DNA of 64,000 bases from Alentia gelatinosa. Lineage: Eukaryota; Annelida; Polychaeta; Phyllodocida; Polynoidae. Positions within the stretch are counted from its first letter, which is position 1; every line of letters begins with the position of its first letter. This document shows positions 57,111 through 64,000 of the stretch, one piece after another. A program made the position numbers and the translations under genes. Below the pieces are notes generated by a model, which saw only the letters and a list, made by a program, of their open reading frames with translations, made no database searches and was not told where the DNA came from. The stretch is from NCBI GenBank assembly GCA_950022655.1, contig OX465590.1:41065718-41129717 (forward strand), given 5' to 3'.

Positions 57111-57721
57111 TATAGTAGCAACTTAATACAACAAAAGAGGCCTGGACCTCAGCCCAAACTGGGGCTGCTATTCTTGGTCCTGCCTGTATACTTTAATACT
57201 TTCAGTATTCGTTTTGTGTATGGTTATCGTAGGTACCATTTATCACTGAACCTCCTGTTTATTATGAAAATGGCAAAGGAGAAGACTGAACAGCAACTGA
57301 ACCTCCTGTTTAGGGCAAGTGGGCTCCCGTCTGTCGTGAGGGAAAGGAACTGAAATCTAATCATAAACATTAAGCAACAAAATCTTCAAGATGCTGCTTC
57401 CCACTTATCACAGCGAATAGGAAGGCTACAACTGAGTAAAAAATATATTACCAAAGAAATTGAATAAACGAAGTGGCGACCAGAGAAGAAGAGAGCCCCT
57501 CCCTCCTATACCATCCACTTTAGCAGTATTAGCATACATTATGGGTAGACATTAAGAAAATGTCGCCGTTGAATAGAAGAAAGTCTGCGGAGTGTTTAAA
57601 AGGTGCCCCTCTTATGCTAGGTTTACACTGGGCCACAGCGGCCGTGTTTCGCCGAAACGTAGGGCACAGTTGCAGATGGTCATGGAGCCATAACTCTGTG
57701 TTTACATAGAGCCCCCCCCGG
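57111..57721. other. Intron DNA, no exon recognised
   Basis: A short direct repeat CTGAACCTCCTGTTTA (57246 and 57297). 57590-57720 is GC-moderate and ends in a C run at the MITE edge. Confidence 0.5.
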
Positions 57722-58110
57722 TGTGGTGCCAAAATTGGTTACCCTGCCATAAGTGGTAATTATCGCTCACTATTGTCTTTGGCGCATGCGCGAACATGCG
57801 CACTCTTGCAGTCCCCGATTGGAGAGTGACAAATTCAGCAGCCCTCGAACCACTAGTTTGTTACTCTCCAAGCAGAAATCCAGCACTCTACTTCCTGCGG
57901 CCGATAGCAAGCGATAGCGCCACGAAAGATCTGCTGGGAGAGTGCTAGTTTGTACATGCACACTAAGCAAATTTAGCCTAATATCTGTTTGGAGTTTTCC
58001 CAAATAGAATAGTCTGTGAAATCTAAGCGGTACAGGATGGGAAGAGACATGCTGGGATAGAGTGAGCGATAATTACCACTTTTGGCAGGGTAACCAATTT
58101 TGGCACCACA
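57722..58110. mobile_element. 389-bp MITE, diverged relative of the 5011-5447 element
   Basis: TGTGGTGCCAAAATTGGTTA and its complement form ~50-bp inverted ends reaching GTGGTAATTATCGCTCACT. The interior GTGAAATCTAAGCGG matches GTGAAATCTGAGCGG at 5354. The flanks CCGG and CTGG match at 3 of 4 bases. Confidence 0.88.
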
Positions 58111-58242
58111 CTGGCAGCTCTGGTTTAGAGACGTTAAAGTGATCCGTTTTTCTATGGTCCCCTGTATTGCCAGCTGTGGTCAGTCATGTCCCTCACGTTT
58201 TGTCCACGGTTCCATGTAAGTCTAATTGAACAAATTATGGGT

Positions 58243-58330
58243 TTGTTTGGTTGTGGTTTAACGTCCCAGGGGACCCTGAGGGTATACGGCATATAGCCTA
58301 TGATCCATGGGGGCTGCCATGACGCCCCCC
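58243..58330 (-). mobile_element. SINE tail, minus orientation
   Basis: GTTTGTTTGGTTGTGGTTTA then ACGTCCCAGGGGACCCTGAG is the reverse of the 8030-8096 tail. Confidence 0.65.
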
Positions 58331-58920
58331 GAGTAGGTGTTCTTCACTAAAGGAGGTGAAATAGTAGGTGTTCCTCACTAAAGTAGGTGTGAAAGAAGTG
58401 AGTGATAATGGGGAAGTGTCACAACTCTAGCCTTGCTGACATATGTATATAAAGTGTTCCATGTGAAAAACCTCATGTTCTGGGTTTAATCATAATGTCA
58501 TCCTGCTATGGCATGGGTGTAGAGAGTCAAGGGAACCATGGCAAAACATTGAAAGGCAGTTGAATTTCGTAAGAACAAACAGCTAGGATATAGATCTGTC
58601 CCCCCAAAGGGGCCTGCCATACTGCTGGCCACCTAGTGACTGTTTTATAAACTAACAATGGCTCTGTCCCCTATATAAGGACTACACAACAAATTATGGG
58701 TAGACAGAGCTCTGTGTATGGCTGCCAACGTTTGGTCACATTCAGGTCCCATGAGGCCCCTGTACGTTTCTCACTAGCACCGTTGCCGCGGGGACAGATC
58801 TTCTGTCATTACTAAATTCTTCCCTGGTGGCCACGGCAGCCAGGGTGTGTCACGTTTGTCCATCCCGTCCCCTTGAGTTGTGTCACATTCCTCACGTTTG
58901 TGTCCACGGAGCTCCACGGA

Positions 58921-59187
58921 CAGGGATGCCAGTTTTCAATGTTTCCATTGAAATTCATGTTTTCATTTTCTGAATAGAAACATAATTCCTCGTGTAATAT
59001 TGATTGCTATACCAACTGCTGAATTACCCAATTAAAATATAGCCCATGATCCCCAACTGAACCTCCCCGCTGACCCACGTAAAAATTTGAACTTTCCCTT
59101 GATTCCCCACTATGTATGTAATTTGTAAACCTTGTGTTGCAATGAAAAATATTTCAATGTTTTTTCTGACCCCAACTGGCAACCCTG
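58921..59187 (+). mobile_element. CAGGGATGYCAGTT MITE with 6-bp target duplication CACGGA
   Basis: Termini CAGGGATGCCAGTTTTCA and CAACTGGCAACCCTG. CACGGA at 58915-58920 and 59188-59193. Same family as 28877-29165. Confidence 0.9.
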
Positions 59188-59429
59188 CACGGAAACGTGG
59201 CCGCCATGGCCCAGTGTAAAACTAGCATTACCCCTCCAATCTTCTCCTATTACCAGTGTTAACGCTTAGTAATGGGAGAAAGAGGTCCCTCTCATTGGCG
59301 TATTTAGGACCTTACTTAGACATTGGTGCGCACTAATACTTACTAACTCCAGTCCCCTGTGCTATGACGTAGGGCATGGAGTGAGAGACACCGGCTGCCA
59401 GACTTTTGCCTGTCCACATAGTTTAAGAC

Positions 59430-59735
59430 TAAGTGGCTGCTGTTAGTAGTATACCACGAGCGGCATTACCCCCAGGACCATGGGCCTCCGCTCGGGGACG
59501 ACATAGATATCAGGTCGCCATGGTAACCAGGCAGACCCCCCTCCCCCCGCACGCCTCACTCATCCTACCCCGTCACGTGTCGAGTGGGGGGCGCGTATTT
59601 CCTGTCGCCACCGCTCTAGCTATTGCCTGTCGCCATGGGAACGCTTCAGTTATGTTGACTACGTAACGACTGTGACGTCATAGCGCCAGTGGCTGAGAAA
59701 TCAGCGGACGGCGAGTCGGTCGGTGGTCCGTTCGT
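59430..59735. promoter_or_regulatory. GC-rich segment with CRE, E-box and X-box-like motifs (candidate)
   Basis: GTCGCCATGGTAACC near 59513, CACGTG at 59575 and TGACGTCA at 59673-59680 within a GC-rich stretch. It may be an intronic promoter or enhancer of the kinesin gene; there is no expression evidence. Confidence 0.35.
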
Positions 59736-60980
59736 TGTGACGATCTCTGTGACCCTTTTGTGTACTACTAACTAGCTCGTTAAATTGACCATGTGAGTGT
59801 GCCTGTTGGAGCTACAGGAAACCCATCAGGTTCACCGGTAACCCGACACTAATTGGCGGTAACGAGGATGTGTGGTACTGTAGCTGTTCTATAAAGACAG
59901 TCTCTCTTTTCTGCACATTAATTATCCATCGTATACAAAGACCCTATTGATAATGTATGGGGACTCAGTAAACCACGACCTATTATATAAAACCTGTCAG
60001 ATACCATAACTCTGGTATACAGATTCAAATCTGTAGTATACAGCCTCAAAGCCATGGTATACAGGAAAATAGTTCCTCTATACCATAAAGGAAAGAAATA
60101 GTCCCTAATGTTATACCCTTTAATATGACAATTATCTGGTTAAATTTATCGGATACAATGGGTAATCGTGAATCTGTTGGTTGTGATGATTTCTATGACC
60201 CCTTTTGTGTACTACTAACTAGCTAGTTAATTGACCATGTGAGTGTGCCTGTTGGAAATACCAGAAACCCATCAGGTTCACCGGTAACCTGACACTAATT
60301 GGCGGTAACGAGGATGTTTGGTACTGTAGCTGTTCTATAAAGACGGTCCCTTTGTGTAGAAAGTCAGTTTTAACACATTTATTATCCATGGTATGAAAAG
60401 ACCCTATTGGTAATGTATGGGGACTCAGTAAACCATATCCCATTATGTAAAACTTGTCAGATACCACAACTGGGGTATACGGATTCAAATCTGTGGTATA
60501 CTGCCTCAAAGCCATGATATACGGGAAAATAGTCCCTTTGTGCTATATAGCAAAGAAATAGTCCTCAATGTTATACCCTTTAATATGACAATTACCGGGC
60601 TTAATTTATTGGATTTGATGGATAATCGTGAATCTCTTGGTTGTGATGATCTTTGTGAGCCCTTCGTGTACTATTCGAGGGTGGTTGTGGCCCCTAAGAT
60701 TCGAGGTCAACTCTGGACCGTAGAACTGTCCCACGGCGCTATAAATATCATGTAAAGAGGTCAGGGTCAAGGTCGGGGTTTGCTGTGAATGCAGTCATTG
60801 GCTACTCGGTCTACTCTATTCCTTATATGGACTTAGTGTAATGGAACAACTCCATGCTGATTCACTAGCTTGTTAATTGACCATGTGAGTGTGCCTGTTG
60901 GAGCTACAGGGAACTCATCAGGTTCACCAGTAACCTGACACTAATTGGAGATCATGGAAGTAGGTTGTGTGGTGATGTAG
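59715..60980 (+). repeat. Three tandem copies of a ~450-bp block with nested repeats
   Basis: TTGTGATGAT-type starts at 59735, 60178 and 60638, each followed by ACCATGTGAGTGTGCCTGTT, CATCAGGTTCACCGGTAAC and CTGTTCTATAAA. The first two copies carry the TATACC family (59930-60125; 60376-60590); the third instead has the 190-bp repeat of 6889-7078 (60676-60863). Confidence 0.88.
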
Positions 60981-61004
60981 TTGTTCTATAAACACAGAGA
61001 TGCC

Positions 61005-61250
61005 AGTTCTCCTCTTTTCCAAGGAAATCCTTGTTTTCATTTTTAGTTCATAAAATTATGCTTTTCTTGTGTAAAACAAGACCTCATTCATACCAATAAA
61101 CAGTCGTTCAAATCTCCTCCCCATACACCCAGGCCTTTTCGGATATTCCAATAATGATATGTTTTCTCAGTCTCTCCGAGGCAGTAGATTCCACATGAAA
61201 AATATTTCCTCTTGTTTTTTCATGACCCCAACTGACATCCTGCACAGCTA
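61005..61250 (+). mobile_element. CAGAGATGCCAGTT MITE, diverged copy
   Basis: Left end CAGAGATGCCAGTTCTC, right end CAACTGACATCCTG; the interior has TTTTCTTGTGTAAAACAAG as in 28877. The target duplication is not clear. Confidence 0.75.
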
Positions 61251-61484
61251 AGGGAACACTTCTCATTTAGAGACTAGCAGGCCTTGTAGCTAGGTAGGAT
61301 AATCCCTAGAAATTGTAACATTTAAAGGGGTTGATAAAACATGGACTCACATCCAATTGGTTTGTGGTGAGTTAAACAACCCAACTGACATTTGTTTTTT
61401 CTGTTAGATTGAGGTTTATGCTCAGAAGTAGATTCTCATGCATTGAACAAGAGCTTCGTTCTGAAATAAGAGAATCAGTTCAAG

Positions 61485-62565
61485 AGCAGAAGTTTCAGGC
61501 CTTATACTAGAGCTTCAGGCTATATGCTAGAGCTTCAGGCTTTATTCTAAGGCTTCAGGCTTTAGGCTAGAGCATTAGGCTTTTTGTTAGAACTTAAGGC
61601 TTTTTGCTAGAGCCTCAAGCTTGATGCCAGTGCTTCAGGCTTGATGTCAGAGCTTCAGGCTATAAGCTAGAGCTTCAGGCTATAAGCCAGAGCTTCAGGC
61701 TATAAGCTAGAGCTTCAGGCTTGATGCTAGAGCTTCAGGCTATATGCTAGAGCTTCAGGCTTTATCCTAAGGCTTCCGGCTAGAGCTTTAGGCTTTATGT
61801 TAGAACTTAAGGCTTTTTGCTAGAGCCTCAAGCTTGATGCCAGAGCTTCAGGCTTGATGCCAGAGCTTCAGGCTATATGCAAGAGCTTCAGGCTATATAC
61901 TAGAGCTTCAGGCTTTATCCTAAGGCTTCAGGCTTTATGTTAGAACTTCAGGCCTGATGCTAGAGCTTCAGGCCTGATGCTAGAGCTTCAGGCCTGATGC
62001 TAGAGCTTCAGGCTTGATGCTAGAGCTTCAGGCTTGATGCTAGGACTTCAGGCTTTATGCTAGAGGTTCAGGCTTGATGCTAGAGCTCCAGTCCTTATTC
62101 TAGAGCTTCAGGCTATATGCTTGAGCTTCAGGCTATATACTAGAGCTTCAGGCTTGATGCTAGAGCTTCAGGCTTTAGGCTAGAGCTTTAGGCTTTATGC
62201 ATGAGCCTCAGGCTTGATGCTAGTGCTTCAGGATTTACGCTAGAGCTTTGGGCTTGATGCTAGAGTTTTGGGCTTGATGCTAGAGCTTCAGGATTTACGC
62301 TAGAGCTTTGGGCTTGATGTTAGAGCTTCAGGCTTGATGCTAGAGCTTCAGGCCTTTTGCTAGAACCTCATGCTTTATGATAGAGCTTCAGGCTTTATGA
62401 TAGAGGTTGAGGCTTGAGGCCAGAGCTTCAGGCTTGATGCCAGAGCTCCAGTTTTTATGCTAGAGCTTCAGGCTTTATCCTAAGGCTTCAGGCTTGATGC
62501 TAGAGCTTCAGTCTTGATGCTAGAGCTTTGGGCTTGATGCTAGAGCTTCAGGTTGAGAACATGAG
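61485..62565 (+). repeat. 20-bp minisatellite AGAGCTTCAGGCTTGATGCT, ~54 units
   Basis: Head-to-tail 20-bp units with frequent variants (TTTATCCTA, TATATGCTA, CCTGATGCT). A larger internal duplication of about 220-240 bp is visible (61521-61650 against 61741-61865). Every 60 bases brings a TAG in each + frame, so it is not coding. Confidence 0.96.
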
Positions 62566-63137
62566 CCTGAAGGGTCAGAGCAGGATGTTGAGGGCGGCGC
62601 TGCATGCTGAGAGGTGATGCGGTGGTTGAGAGCAGCTCTCTCTCCGTCTTGTTTACAGAGGTGATGGAGATGTGGCTGCGTTAAAGGTCACTGCCACCAG
62701 CTGGTGATTAGTTTAATTATGACCATGTTAACGCCGATAAAACTCAGACTTAGCAGCAAGACAAATATTCAAGGGCTGCATTCCTATGGTATCCTGTGTT
62801 TCTCACATCTTACTAGACAGAAATGCGAATACTCTTTGCTCCGCAGTATAAGTAATACATTGGAAATATCACTCGTGGTTTTATGGTCTGGTGAGCACTT
62901 AGTTATTTCCGTTGGAAAGTTCATGGTGATATGAGATTTTCTTCCGTTATAGAACCACGTAGACTGTGTCCTGATTAAATTATCAGATCTATTACCCTGA
63001 TTGAATGGCCGACATTGAATATCATATCTTGATATTGCCGTCTATTCTGGTAGTAATCATGACCTTTTCCCAGGGGCAAAGCGTCATGGCCCGGTTCCTA
63101 GGGTGAGGCTAGGACACAGCGGGTTGGGTCAGCAGTA
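62566..63137 (+). other. Intron DNA, nothing firm
   Basis: No exon or repeat could be recognised. Confidence 0.5.
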
Positions 63138-63290
63138 TAGAGGAAACCTATGAAAGTGTACTGTCAGAGATCGTATTCCATCGAGTTTGAATAGCGTAGT
63201 AATTTACAAGGCGAAGCCGCAGGAATTACGTAGCGGTTCAAAGGAAATGGGATCGAGTTCTGACCGTAAACTTGAATAAGATTCTGAATT
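63138..63290. repeat. Fold-back element with GCGAAGC tip (TATCTCACCC-type arms)
   Basis: GAAACCTATGAAAGTGTACT, ATCGAGTTTGAATAGCGTAG and TTTACAAGGCGAAGCCGCAG (GCGAAGC 63211-63217), then complementary ATTACGTAGCGGTTCAAA and GATCGAGTTCTGACCG. The arms resemble 44980-45122, but the element joins directly a TATCCTACCC module. Confidence 0.85.
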
Positions 63291-63291
63291 T

Positions 63292-63600
63292 ATCCTACCC
63301 CTAATAAAAAACTCCATAGGCTTAACATTGGGTCACTGTATTCGGTCTTGAGTTTAGAAAAATGATAAATATCGCTCTAGTGGGATACACTTGACAAATG
63401 ACGTCATTTGTTAATGTAGAAGTAATTTAGATTAGCGGGGTAGGATAAATTCTAAACCAAACTCGAGTTAGTCGTGTTATTGTTCATTGCACTCTAGCAA
63501 GATCGCGTATAACTGCTCTCGGCTTCGCCTTGCGCAGTAATACGCGATCTTGCCGTCGTGCGATAAACAACAACATGACCAACTCTTGTTTGGTTTCTCC
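63292..63600. repeat. Intact TATCCTACCC fold-back element with GCGAAGC tip
   Basis: TATCCTACCCCTAATAAAAA to GGGGTAGGATAAATTC, then palindrome 63454-63596: AAACCAAACTCGAGTTAGTC against ACCAACTCTTGTTTGGTTT, tip CTCGGCTTCGCCTTGCG (GCTTCGC 63522-63528). It is the uninterrupted version of 53279-54466. Confidence 0.9.
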
Positions 63601-63689
63601 ATAGTATTTTTTTTAATATTCCACGGGCATTGAGTATGAGTATTCTAATGTTAAGTATATAGGGTAAAATTACCCAGGGGTGAGATGAA

Positions 63690-64000
63690 GGACAGAGCAG
63701 AACTCATTTCATATCTGCACTGGTACACCCTCACACTGCACCGCTCGATGACGTCTGTGTGACCCTAATCAGCAGCGCAGTGCGACCAGGCGGCTGGTTG
63801 CCGGCCGGTAGAAGGAATATTGCGTGCTGCAGCTGGGTACTTGCTCCTCCGCAGACGGCTGTATGTAGATATCATTCCGGTCAGTGCCGGACACGCATCT
63901 ACACTCTCCTTTCACTCTCCATTCAGGACGCATTAGGCAGGCAGTGCCGTGCCGCGGCAGCCTCACCATTCCGGTTGTGTGAGCGTCGATTGCTGCTTTC
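63690..64000. other. Right edge, nothing recognised
   Basis: GC-moderate sequence (CTGGTTGCCGGCCGGTAGA). No exon of the kinesin motor domain is visible. Confidence 0.5.

Noticed and set aside
45591..64000. Further kinesin exons
   Set aside because: I looked for the expected continuation of the motor domain (P-loop GQTGAGKS, YSYWSH-type segment) and found none; later exons must lie beyond the window.

Overview
The window is nuclear DNA from an animal. Genes are split into short GC-rich exons with GT/AG introns, and the space between them is AT-rich and packed with mobile-element debris. Two genes can be supported, both on the + strand. The tRNA-Thr-like SINE ending in a CAAA-type tail, the 'CCTGGAAAAGCCTGGAA' element and the many small fold-back elements suggest a marine invertebrate, most likely a lophotrochozoan such as a mollusc. 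That placement is inference; the sequence read here does not fix the species.

Positions 1-15966 hold the 3' part of a 6-phosphogluconate dehydrogenase gene (PGD). Seven exons (3711-3962, 4861-4995, 7121-7310, 8735-8865, 11364-11597, 14457-14579, 15847-15966) join in frame to 394 residues plus stop. Compared with about 483 residues for the animal enzyme, about 89 N-terminal residues lie upstream of the window. The residues known to bind substrate and carry out catalysis in this part of the enzyme are present, so the gene looks intact and active.

The introns of PGD are the most striking part. Several are built from tandem copies of their own splice-site sequence. The upstream intron ends in at least 3.7 kb of a 46/47-bp repeat whose unit looks like a 3' splice site (branch-like CTGAC, pyrimidine tract, ACAG). 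The 11598-14456 intron begins with ten extra copies of the exon end plus its 5' splice site (about 105-bp unit) and finishes with a 68/135-bp array of its own 3' splice site. Two further introns carry a duplicated acceptor region.

From 15967 to about 45430 there is no supported coding exon: a PGD 3' UTR, then repeats. These include a 6.7-kb element with 1.4-kb inverted arms rich in X-box-like CCATGGCAAC motifs (30322-37020), several MITEs, degenerate minisatellites and simple repeats. The first coding exon of a kinesin-3 motor of the KIF1/unc-104 type is at 45455-45554. The remaining 18 kb appears to be its first coding intron, again dominated by fold-back elements, SINEs, a pogo/Tigger-like MITE (56202-56708) and a 20-bp minisatellite (61485-62565).

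PGD and KIF1B are also neighbours in human (from memory), so this adjacency may be ancient linkage, although the order differs here. The two proteins have no known joint function: one is a cytosolic pentose-phosphate enzyme, the other an axonal transport motor.

A second theme is a superfamily of palindromic elements ending in TATCTCACCC or TATCCTACCC. The best-preserved members carry GCGAAGC, a heptamer known to form an unusually stable DNA mini-hairpin, at the tip of the palindrome. One of them has an 860-bp insertion, flanked by a 10-bp duplication, exactly in that tip.
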